Positions 46,345-54,762 of a DNA stretch of 64,000 bases are shown one piece after another. A model generated the notes under the pieces. The model ran no database searches, was not told where the DNA came from, and saw nothing but the letters and a program-made list of their open reading frames with translations. The position numbers and the translations under genes are program-made. Positions within the stretch are counted from its first letter, which is position 1. Every line of letters begins with the position of its first letter. Source of the DNA: a bacterium (lineage in GTDB: Bacteria; Myxococcota_A; Bradymonadia; UBA7976; UBA1532); contig JAUHYW010000015.1 in assembly GCA_030426085.1 (NCBI GenBank), positions 81,461-145,460 of the forward strand, given 5' to 3'.

Positions 46345-47234
46345 GGTCCTCCCGCGCGGTGTGGGCGGGCGCGCTCATCGGCGCGCTGGCGGTGGGCGCG
46401 GGCGCGCTCGCCGCGCCCGGTGAACCGGCCGGGGTCGACCCCGAGATCGCCGCGGCGCTCGAGGTCGAGCGCCGCATCGCGGACGTCCGGCAGGCGCTCG
46501 AGGCGGGGGTGGACGCGCGGACCGAGGCCCGGATCGCGGCGCTGCTCGCCGCGCCGGGGTTGGATCCGAAGTCCCGGCTCTGGGCGCTGGAGACCCGGAT
46601 GCTGATGCTGTACGGGGCCGGGCGGGCCTGCGAGCTGCTGCCCGCGATCGACGCCTTCGTCGCCGAGGCGGCCGCCGATCGCTCGACCGTCCTCGAGCGC
46701 CAGCGGGCCCGGCGGCGCCGGGCCGAGGCCGAGGTCACCTGCGCCCAGGACCAGCGCCCGCCCGAGCCGCCTCCGCCGCCGCCCCCGCCGCCGCGCCTCC
46801 CCCCGAGCGGGCGGGGCACGCTGCTGGCCGGCGGCGGCGCCCTCCTGATCGAGCACCGGGGCGACACGCCGGCGGCCTCGGCGATCACCGCCGAGGCGTC
46901 GCTGGGCTATCTGTGGGCCGGCGGGCTGCAGCTCGACGGCGCGCTCGTGGCCTCGTGGCACGCGGTGGCCGTGCGCCCGGGGCTGCGGCTCGACCTCGGC
47001 CACCCGTGGGACGGCGCGGCGGTGCAGCTCCGGGTGGCGGGCCAGGTGCTCCTGGGGCTGACCGCCGACGACCGGGTCCGGGTGGGCGGCGGCGCGCTGC
47101 TGGGCTTGGGGCTGCTCGTCGAGCTGGTCGAGGACTTCGGGCTGCTGACGACCGCCGAAGGCTCGCTCTGGGTCCGGCTCGACGGGGTGCACGTCGGGGC
47201 CGACGCCCGCCTGGGGGTCTACTATGCCTTCTGA
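46341..47234 (+). CDS. Secreted protein with coiled-coil/Pro-rich N-part and barrel-like C-part
   Basis: The protein has 297 residues; its start overlaps the kinase stop (ATGA). The signal peptide ends near residue 24 (AGALAA). A helical part (about 30-135) and a run of prolines (about 144-152) come before an alternating beta-like C-terminal region (about 160-297) ending VGADARLGVYYAF. The terminal Phe and amphipathic strands fit an outer-membrane beta-barrel. No family is recognised. Confidence 0.65.
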   Translation: MRSSRAVWAGALIGALAVGAGALAAPGEPAGVDPEIAAALEVERRIADVRQALEAGVDARTEARIAALLAAPGLDPKSRLWALETRMLMLYGAGRACELLPAIDAFVAEAAADRSTVLERQRARRRRAEAEVTCAQDQRPPEPPPPPPPPPRLPPSGRGTLLAGGGALLIEHRGDTPAASAITAEASLGYLWAGGLQLDGALVASWHAVAVRPGLRLDLGHPWDGAAVQLRVAGQVLLGLTADDRVRVGGGALLGLGLLVELVEDFGLLTTAEGSLWVRLDGVHVGADARLGVYYAF

Positions 47235-48231
47235 TCGATGGCTCCCAGGGCTGGCGGCCGCGCTCCTGGCGGGCTGCATGAGCGGCGACGACCTGACGGC
47301 CGCGATCACCGGGGTGCGGCCCCCGCCCGACGCGGCGGTGGTGGACGCCGTCGTCGACGCCGAGCTCCCGCCCGACGCTGCCCCCGTCGACGGCGCCCCG
47401 CCCGATCTCGCGCCCGTGGTCGACCTCGAGACGTGCAACGGCAGGGACGACAACGGCGACGGCACGATCGACGAGGGGCTCGGCGGGGGGCCGGGTGAGC
47501 CGGTCTGTTGCACGGTCGGCGACGACGTGCGCTGCGGGGACGGCCCGTCGGCCGGTCTCCTGCTCGACCCGGGCTGGACCCGCCTCGGGTCCGACGCGCT
47601 GGTGCTCACCGCGCCGGTCACCCTCGGGGCGCTGTGTGGGATCGAGGCCGCCTGCACCCACCTGCCGGCGTGCCAGGGCGCGCTCGACGCGCCCGACACC
47701 CTCGCCGCCGGGCTCGACCTCTACCAGCTCGCCGGGGTGATCAACGCCTGGTCCATCGCGAGCCGCAACCCGCCGTGCTACGTCGCCGACGACGGCCCGG
47801 TCGAGCTGGGCGCCCTGCCCAACGGCCCGCTGCGCCAGCGCGACCCCGGCGCCTGCGGCGCCCGGCTGGTCCCGGCGGCGCTGCACGCCACGGTGCTGGC
47901 CGACGCCGCCGAGCGTCGAGGGTGCGAGCCCCCCTGCGATACGGACAGCCTCGCGGCCGCCGACGCGGCGGTCGAGGCGGCGACCGGCGCCGCCGGGTGG
48001 GCCTCGGGCTGGGAGTGGGTGTGGCCGGGCGGCGACGTGGACGGGCCCGGGGCGAGGGTCGATCTGGCCGGCTGCCGGGCAGGCGTCTGCATGACGACGA
48101 CCAACGGGGCGAAGGGGGACGCGGTCGACGGCGACATCGCCGGGCAGACGGGCTTCCGCCTCGTCTGCCCGGTGACGAGCGGCCGCAACCCGTGCACGGC
48201 GAACTGGCCGCCGGACGCGGTGTGCCGATGA
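47224..48231 (+). CDS. Lipoprotein with one degenerate MopE motif
   Basis: The protein has 335 residues and overlaps the preceding gene by 11 bases. The lipobox LLAGC gives lipidated Cys18. An Asp/Pro/Ala-rich linker (about 30-65) leads to a single MopE-like repeat in which the inner Cys is replaced (CNGRDDNGDGTIDEG). The rest is a Cys-rich globular domain. Its end (GWEWVWPGG ... TGFRLVCP) faintly recalls formylglycine-generating-enzyme/C-type-lectin-like folds. That resemblance is weak. It is an outer-surface or periplasmic lipoprotein of unknown role. Confidence 0.65.
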   Translation: MPSDRWLPGLAAALLAGCMSGDDLTAAITGVRPPPDAAVVDAVVDAELPPDAAPVDGAPPDLAPVVDLETCNGRDDNGDGTIDEGLGGGPGEPVCCTVGDDVRCGDGPSAGLLLDPGWTRLGSDALVLTAPVTLGALCGIEAACTHLPACQGALDAPDTLAAGLDLYQLAGVINAWSIASRNPPCYVADDGPVELGALPNGPLRQRDPGACGARLVPAALHATVLADAAERRGCEPPCDTDSLAAADAAVEAATGAAGWASGWEWVWPGGDVDGPGARVDLAGCRAGVCMTTTNGAKGDAVDGDIAGQTGFRLVCPVTSGRNPCTANWPPDAVCR

Positions 48232-48289
48232 AGCGAGCGGGCAACGGGTGCGCGACGACGGGTGAGCGATGACGGGTGAGGAAGACGCG

Positions 48290-51283
48290 ATGAGGGGACC
48301 GAAGAGCAGAGCGCGAAGGCCGTATAGGGCGGCCCTCCTGGGGGTCTGGCTGGGGCTGAGCGGCGCGGCGCTGACGGCGTGTCGCGAGGATCCGGCCCCG
48401 CTGGAGCCGGGGCAGTGCCGCACCGACACCGACTGCCCCGGGCAGATGCGCTGCCTGAACCCGCTGCCGGACCCCGTCGGGGGCTGCGGCTGCGCCGAAG
48501 ATCGGGACTGCCCCGGCGAGCAGGCGTGTATCGAGGGGGCCTGCGGCTGCCTCGACGACACCCAATGCCCGGCGGGGCTGGTGTGCGGGTGCCCGGCCGG
48601 GGGCGAGGAGCCGTGTCCCACGAAGGCCTGCATCTGCGAGACCGACGCCATGTGCGCCGGGCAGCCGTGCGAAGGCGACGACGACTGCCCCGGTCGGTTG
48701 CGCTGCGCCGACGACGCCATCTGCCGCCCCCCCGAGGGCGAGCCGGAGATCTGCGCCTGCGTCGAGGGCATCTGCGCCGATCCGACGCGCCTCGGGGCGC
48801 CCGCCGGGCCCGATCAGGCGCCCATCTGTGTATCGGCCACCCGCCGGACGGCCAACGTCTGCGGCGGGCGGGCGGTGACCCGGGCCGAGATCTGCGTCGA
48901 TGGCGACTGCGCGCTCGAGCCGCAGACCGTGGGCGAGGTCTGCGGCGTGGGCGGCTGGGGGAGCTGGTCGTGCACCGGCTGCGACACCCCGCTGCGGTGC
49001 TGCCGGAGCGGCGCCGCCGAGCGGCTCGGGCTCGACGGGTGCTGTGACCCCCGGGCGGGCCTCCTCGCGTGCGACGCGCTGCTCGCGGTGGACGACGCGG
49101 CCGATGGGGTGGTCCGCGATCCGGACGGCGCGGCGCTGTGCTGCCCGCCCGACCACCTGCTCGACCCGTGCGGCGCCTGCCTCGACCCCGCCGCGGACGA
49201 GGCCCTGGTCGAGGTGCTGGTGCGGACCCGGCCCCGGCTCGGCGACGTCTGCACCTACGGCGGCGAGGACGGGGTCTGGCGCTGCGAGGCCGACGACGCC
49301 GGCCGGCCGCGGGTGGCCTGCGCCGACTGTCCGCTCGACGACGAGGGGCGCCGGATCGAGCCCAACGCGTGCGGCGGCTGCGGGCCGCTGCGCCTCGAGG
49401 GCGCGCTCGACGTCGGCGCCGACGCGGCGTCCGACATCACCCGGGCGGACGTCGCCGAGGCCCGCCTCTGCGGCGGCCCCGACCAGCGCTTCGGCTTCGC
49501 CTCGGCCTGCGGCGGGCGCCTCGACTGCGCCGACGCCTTCACGGTGCGCTGCCTCGAGCGGCGGATCCCGCGGTGCCCCGGGGTGTGCGAGGCGATCGCG
49601 GTGCCGCTCGCGACCGACGCGGTGCGCGACGATCCGCTGCCCACCGACGCCGACGGCACCCGCTACTGCCTGCTCGACGGCGACGACCCCGAGACCGCGT
49701 GCCACGCCGCCGGCGAGCTGGCGGGGGTCGAGGCGCCGGTCCGCGGCGCGGCCGACGGGGCGGGCGCGGCGCCCGACCTGGACGACATCGTCGCCGGCGG
49801 CGGCTGCGGCGCCTGCGGGACCGGCCGCTGGACCTGCGACGCCGACGGCTTGCCGGGGTACACCCGGCTGCGCTGCACCGATGAGCGGGCCGACAGCGTC
49901 AACCTGTGCGGCGTGTGCGGCGGCCCGCCCCCCATCGCGGGCGACGTCGAGCTCGTCGAGCCCGACAACCTGGCGTGCCTCGACCCGCGCGCGCCGGGCG
50001 CCGGGGGCTGCCCCTGCCGGATCGACGGCGAGCCGCCGCGGCGGGGGATCCTCGACTGCGACTCGTCGGGCGAGGCCCTGGTCTGCACCGAGCGGTTCAG
50101 CAACCCCTGCGGCGGGGCCGAGCCGCTCGAGCCGGAGGGCGCGGTGCCCGGCGGGCCGTGCGCCGGCACCGATCCGATCCCATGCCCCGGCTGGGCCTGG
50201 GCCTGCGCCGACGCCGACACCCTCGTCTGCGTCGACCCGGCGGTCTCCCGCGATCAGCCCGTGGGGCGCAACCCGTGCGGCGGCTGCGCCCCGATCCCGC
50301 CGCGGGACGACTTCCCCGACGCGCGCTGCCGCGATCTGACCGGGCGGGGCGTCGTCTGCCGGGCCGATCGCATGGCCCGGGTGTGCATCATCCGCGACGA
50401 GGACGCCCCCGGCGGGCGGGACGGCGACGGGCGCTGCCATTGCGGCTCGCTCGTCGACGATCAGCTCTCCCTCAGCGAGGAGGAGTGCCGCTATCTGCCC
50501 GAGCGCGACGCCGAGCGCGAGGCCCGCTGTGACGATGACGACTCGCTCGTCCGCGACTGCGGCCGGTCGCGGGAGGCGTGCTGCCCCGAGCCGGACGAAG
50601 ACGGCGAGCCGGACGAAGGCGGCGAACCGGACGAAGGCGAGGCGCCCGACGCGCGCTGCGGGCCGAATCTGGTCTGCCGGGACGACCCCGAGTTCGGCGA
50701 CGACCGCTGCCTGCCCTGCGGGGGGGATCGGCAGCCGTGCTGCGCGTCGTCGACCTGTCGCGATGGCTTCGCGTGTGGCGTCGACGACCTCTGCCGCCCG
50801 TGCGGCGGCCCCGACGAGCCGTGCTGTGACGGCGCGTGCGACGCCGATGACTACGCCTGCGCCGGGGACGGCTTCTGCCGCCCGTGCGGCGTGCGCAACG
50901 GGCCCTGCTGCGTCGGCGGCCGGTGCGACCCGCGCGACGGCGCCGGGGGGCCGCGGCTGGGATGCGGGGCCCAGCGGGCCGACGTCTGTGGCGTGTGCGG
51001 GCAGCCGGGCGGACCGTGCTGCCCGGGAGATCAATGCGATCCGGGCTTCGCCTGCTCGGGCTTCGGCCAGCGGCGCTGCGTCCCCTGCGGAGGCCGAGGG
51101 GATCCATGCTGTGGAGGGGCCGAGGCGTGCGAGGAGGGCCTCGGGTGTCTCCAGCGCCTCTTCGATGCTGAGCCGGAGTGCATGCGTTGCGGCGAAGCGG
51201 GCGATCCCTGCTGCCCTTCCCCCCCCGAATGCCAGGGGGCGCGGCAGTGTGTGGACCTGGGTGAGTTCGAGCGGTGCCTGTGA
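48290..51283 (+). CDS. Giant cysteine-rich lipoprotein (about 120 Cys)
   Basis: The protein has 997 residues. ATG 48290 has GAGGAA eight bases upstream; an in-frame ATG at 48269 is possible. The signal peptide has a very basic start (RGPKSRARRPYR) and the lipobox LTAC. By count about 120 of its residues are Cys. The N-part (to about 135) has short C-x2-D-x-D-C units. The middle is irregular. An acidic linker (EPDEDGEPDEGGEPDEGE, about 765-785) precedes C-terminal modules of the type PCGG-x4-PCC-x3-C-x3-F/Y-x-C. Dense disulphides suggest a rigid, protease-resistant surface protein. Myxobacteria have many such proteins without known roles. Confidence 0.75.
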   Translation: MRGPKSRARRPYRAALLGVWLGLSGAALTACREDPAPLEPGQCRTDTDCPGQMRCLNPLPDPVGGCGCAEDRDCPGEQACIEGACGCLDDTQCPAGLVCGCPAGGEEPCPTKACICETDAMCAGQPCEGDDDCPGRLRCADDAICRPPEGEPEICACVEGICADPTRLGAPAGPDQAPICVSATRRTANVCGGRAVTRAEICVDGDCALEPQTVGEVCGVGGWGSWSCTGCDTPLRCCRSGAAERLGLDGCCDPRAGLLACDALLAVDDAADGVVRDPDGAALCCPPDHLLDPCGACLDPAADEALVEVLVRTRPRLGDVCTYGGEDGVWRCEADDAGRPRVACADCPLDDEGRRIEPNACGGCGPLRLEGALDVGADAASDITRADVAEARLCGGPDQRFGFASACGGRLDCADAFTVRCLERRIPRCPGVCEAIAVPLATDAVRDDPLPTDADGTRYCLLDGDDPETACHAAGELAGVEAPVRGAADGAGAAPDLDDIVAGGGCGACGTGRWTCDADGLPGYTRLRCTDERADSVNLCGVCGGPPPIAGDVELVEPDNLACLDPRAPGAGGCPCRIDGEPPRRGILDCDSSGEALVCTERFSNPCGGAEPLEPEGAVPGGPCAGTDPIPCPGWAWACADADTLVCVDPAVSRDQPVGRNPCGGCAPIPPRDDFPDARCRDLTGRGVVCRADRMARVCIIRDEDAPGGRDGDGRCHCGSLVDDQLSLSEEECRYLPERDAEREARCDDDDSLVRDCGRSREACCPEPDEDGEPDEGGEPDEGEAPDARCGPNLVCRDDPEFGDDRCLPCGGDRQPCCASSTCRDGFACGVDDLCRPCGGPDEPCCDGACDADDYACAGDGFCRPCGVRNGPCCVGGRCDPRDGAGGPRLGCGAQRADVCGVCGQPGGPCCPGDQCDPGFACSGFGQRRCVPCGGRGDPCCGGAEACEEGLGCLQRLFDAEPECMRCGEAGDPCCPSPPECQGARQCVDLGEFERCL

Positions 51284-51300
51284 CCCCGCGAGGAGCGATC

Positions 51301-54300
51301 ATGTCGACGCGCCTGTCTCCGCCGTCCATGCCTCGGCTCGCCCTCGCGGGCGGCGCGTGGCTCGCGCTGGCCCTGCTCGCCTGCGCCGACACCGCCGAGG
51401 ACAACGCCTACGACCCCGAGAGCGACCGCACGGTGGCCGGGCAGGTGCCCATCGCGCTGGTGCTGCCCCACATCGAAGACGGCGACGAGCTGAACGCGCC
51501 GGGGCAGCTCGAGGAGGCGCTGAGCGACCTCGCGCTGGTCGCCCGGCCGGTGGACACCGAGGACGGCGCCGCCCCGCTGATGCCGCTGGAGGCCCCGGGC
51601 GACGTGCGCCTCGACCGCCTCGACGACGGGCGGCGGGCGCTGGTGCGCACCGTGGTCGCGCCCTACGGCGACTACGACGTCGAGGTCTCCCACCGGCGGG
51701 GCCTCTTCGAACCGGTGACCCGCCGGATCACGACCGAGCTCGCCGCCCGCGGCGGGTGGATCGAGGTGCCGCTGCGCCGGGCCCGGCTGAGGGTGTCGGC
51801 CGACTTCGCGTTCGGCGGCCGGCTGCCGCCCGACGGGGCGTGGTTCGAGTTGCGCGGCCTGTGGAGCAACCCCGATCCGCCCGACAACGCCGCGGCGGTG
51901 GCCGCGTGCGTCGACTCCGGGCGGTCGATCCGGCGCTTCGAAATCGGCGGGGTGAGCGCGCTGCGCGAGGTCGTCGGCGAGGAGCCGCCGGTGCTGCACC
52001 CGCTGACGCCCTTCATCTGCGGGGTCGTCGGCGGGCCCGGCTTCCAGAGCCTGATCCGGGTGTTCGAGCGGCCCATCCACCCGCCGGGTCCGGGGGCGGG
52101 GCCGACGCTCGACGCGGTCGACTTCAGCGAGCCGTTCACCCCGGCGACGGCCCGGGCGACGCTCGACGTCGTCGGCCGCCCGGGGGCGGCGGCCATCGAC
52201 GCCGCCGACGACCCGCGGGCCGGGGTCCCGCTGCGCAGCGCCCGGGGTGACACCCGGGTCGGCGGCCGGCTCGTCCTGCTCTCGATCCGGCTCGCCGGCG
52301 CGCTGAACTTCGCCGGGGGCGCGCCCGAGAACCGGGTCCGCCGCATCGCGGTGCTCGACGGGCGCACCGCCGCCGGCTCGACCGAGCGGGGGCGGTTCGC
52401 GGCCCTCGACGCGCTGCCCGTGGCCGACGGGCTGCCCTACCTGGGCGCCCTCGACCCCGCCGAGTGCGGCGCCATCGACCCCCCGTCGGCGCCGCTGGCG
52501 CAGCTCCTGCGCGAGCGGCAGGCGCTGCGGGGGCAGATCCTCGACCCGCGGGTGGGCGGCGAGTCGCGGGCACAGACCGAGCGTCTCCTGCCCTATTGTC
52601 TGGCCGGCGGGGGCCCGGTCCGGCTCCTGCTCGAGGTCGCGAGCGGCGCGGTGCACGCGTTCGAGGTGCAGGTGGAGATCGACCGGGCCCCGGTGGAGCG
52701 GGTCGACGTCGAGATCGTCGAAGACCGCCCGGGGACGGACGAGGCGCCGGCCGAGTCGGGGCGGCTGTCTCCGATGTGGCGCGGGCGGCATCCGGTGTAC
52801 GCCGCGTCGCGGGTGTACGCCCGACTTCGGGTGACCGACTCCAGCGTCGAGCCCGGCTCGCCGTGGCGGGTCACCGCGGACGTCGTGCACGGCGAGCTGC
52901 GCGACACCGGGTGGATGCTGCCCCCGTGCCGCCCCGGCTTCGAGGTGCTCGTCGGCGAGGTCCGCCCGACGGACGGCCGGATGGGCGAGACGCTCGACGT
53001 CCCGATCACCGACGCGCTGGCCCGGCCCGCGGAGGGCGCCGGGCCGCTGCGGCTTCAGCGCGACCGGCTCTGCCTCTACGTCGAGGACGGGGTGGGCAAC
53101 CTGCGCGTCAAGGCGGTCGACGTGGACGTCGTCGACGGCCGGCTGGTCGCCGAGTTGAAGCCGGGCGCCATCTCCGGTGACGGCGAGGCGCGCGGCTGGC
53201 AGCGCGCGCAGTGCTTGTGGCCCGCGTCGAGCGCCTGCTTCGGGGCCTCGCCGGTGCTGGCGGTCAACGATCGCATCGTATTCCAGACGGTGGTCGACGA
53301 AGCGAGCGTGGACGCCTCGATCGCCCGGCTCGCCGAGCGGGGCGACTTCGGGCTGCGGGCGATGGTGGTGCAGGTCGGGCAGAGCGCCGGGGTGCCGATG
53401 CCCTTCGTGCAGTCGCGCTACCTGTCGCACGCGTTCGACGCCGACGGCACCCACCTCCTGAAGGTCTACGGCGTCGACCTGCTCGGCCGCGAGGTCCCCT
53501 TCACGTACGCCGGGTCGCCGACCATCGGGTTCCTGCGCGACAGCCGCCCGCCGCGCACCCGTGAGCGCGCGTTCCTGACGTGTGACGGCTGCCCGGCCGA
53601 CGTCGACATCTGCTCCAGGGACGGGGATCGGGTCGACCCCTGCCTGCTGTGCATCGGCGACGACTTCGTGCTGTCCGACCGCAGCCTGCTGGCTCCGACC
53701 GGGTCGCCCGATATCCCGATCCGGTTCGACTTCGACTTCGCCCCGGCCGACGAACCCCGGCTGTGCGCGCTCACCCGGGAGGTCGGGCCCGACCGGCCCC
53801 CGCAGACGCCGAGCGCCGAGCCGATATGCGGGCAGGCCGTCGAGCTGACGCTGCCCGCCGGGCGCCTCGACGACCCGCCCGAGAGCGGCGAGGTCGTGCA
53901 GCTCGCCACCGATGTCGTCGACCGGGCCTGCAACGGCGACGCCGCGCGGCAGAGCCTGGTGGTGCGCTTCGACGGCGCCGCGCCCCGGCTGGGGACCCCC
54001 GACGACGAAGAGCCCGGGGGCGGCGTCCGGGCCACGGCGGTGCGCTGCCGCCACCTCGCCGAGATCTGCCTCGCGGCGGGCGAGCCGTCGTGCTGGCGAT
54101 CCCGGATCGGCTCGGGCGAGTGCGCCCGGGGCGGGCGCCGGCTGCTGGAGGACGTCGACTTCACCCTGCTCGACGCGGCCAGCATCGACCTGCCGATCGA
54201 CTCCATCCGCTACCGGCTGGTGCTCGCCGACGATGGACCCCCCCCGCCCGACTCGGTGTGCGACGAGCCGGGTTGGCGGGTCGTCGTCGGCGGCGAGCGG

Positions 54301-54762
54301 CGCACGGCCGGCTGCCCCGAGCGGCCGCAATGCGCCTGCCTGCGCGACGCCGAGCGGATGGACCTCTACCCCCGCGACCGGGTGCCGGTGGCGTGGTACG
54401 ACGGCGCCAGCCTGCACCCGGTCGAGCTGGCGGCGCACGACGAGGTCGACGCCACGCCCGAGGGCTTGCAGCCCCGGTTCAAGGTCCTCGATGGGGTGCG
54501 GCCCTACCTCTACGTCGAAGACGCGGTGGGCAACGTCGCGGTCCGGGCGCTGGTGGACCGCGACTGCGCCGGCGAGGCGGAGTGCATCGAGCGCACGTAT
54601 CGGGTGCTGATCCGGGACCAGGGCGACGGGGGGCCGGGCGTCGCGCCGGACTGGCTCACGCTGCACGGCTGCGTGGCCGACCCCGATACGGGTGCCGTGA
54701 GTCCGACCGGCGCCGCCCAGCGCCCGGACGACCCCGACGAGCTGTTCTGCGAGCGTCGATGA
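51301..54762 (+). CDS. Large multi-domain surface lipoprotein, unknown function
   Basis: The protein has 1153 residues. GAGGAG precedes ATG 51301. The lipobox LALLAC gives a lipidated Cys near residue 28. The mature part is a series of beta-rich segments with PEGA- or Ig-like character: an RTVVAPYGDYDVEVSHRR region near 120, and repeated phrases RDRLCLYVEDGVGNLRVKAVDVD and VRPYLYVEDAVGNVAVRALVD near 600 and 1080. Those two similar YVEDxVGN strands suggest duplicated domains. Cys pairs are scattered. It overlaps the next gene (ATGA). No family is recognised. Confidence 0.7.
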   Translation: MSTRLSPPSMPRLALAGGAWLALALLACADTAEDNAYDPESDRTVAGQVPIALVLPHIEDGDELNAPGQLEEALSDLALVARPVDTEDGAAPLMPLEAPGDVRLDRLDDGRRALVRTVVAPYGDYDVEVSHRRGLFEPVTRRITTELAARGGWIEVPLRRARLRVSADFAFGGRLPPDGAWFELRGLWSNPDPPDNAAAVAACVDSGRSIRRFEIGGVSALREVVGEEPPVLHPLTPFICGVVGGPGFQSLIRVFERPIHPPGPGAGPTLDAVDFSEPFTPATARATLDVVGRPGAAAIDAADDPRAGVPLRSARGDTRVGGRLVLLSIRLAGALNFAGGAPENRVRRIAVLDGRTAAGSTERGRFAALDALPVADGLPYLGALDPAECGAIDPPSAPLAQLLRERQALRGQILDPRVGGESRAQTERLLPYCLAGGGPVRLLLEVASGAVHAFEVQVEIDRAPVERVDVEIVEDRPGTDEAPAESGRLSPMWRGRHPVYAASRVYARLRVTDSSVEPGSPWRVTADVVHGELRDTGWMLPPCRPGFEVLVGEVRPTDGRMGETLDVPITDALARPAEGAGPLRLQRDRLCLYVEDGVGNLRVKAVDVDVVDGRLVAELKPGAISGDGEARGWQRAQCLWPASSACFGASPVLAVNDRIVFQTVVDEASVDASIARLAERGDFGLRAMVVQVGQSAGVPMPFVQSRYLSHAFDADGTHLLKVYGVDLLGREVPFTYAGSPTIGFLRDSRPPRTRERAFLTCDGCPADVDICSRDGDRVDPCLLCIGDDFVLSDRSLLAPTGSPDIPIRFDFDFAPADEPRLCALTREVGPDRPPQTPSAEPICGQAVELTLPAGRLDDPPESGEVVQLATDVVDRACNGDAARQSLVVRFDGAAPRLGTPDDEEPGGGVRATAVRCRHLAEICLAAGEPSCWRSRIGSGECARGGRRLLEDVDFTLLDAASIDLPIDSIRYRLVLADDGPPPPDSVCDEPGWRVVVGGERRTAGCPERPQCACLRDAERMDLYPRDRVPVAWYDGASLHPVELAAHDEVDATPEGLQPRFKVLDGVRPYLYVEDAVGNVAVRALVDRDCAGEAECIERTYRVLIRDQGDGGPGVAPDWLTLHGCVADPDTGAVSPTGAAQRPDDPDELFCERR

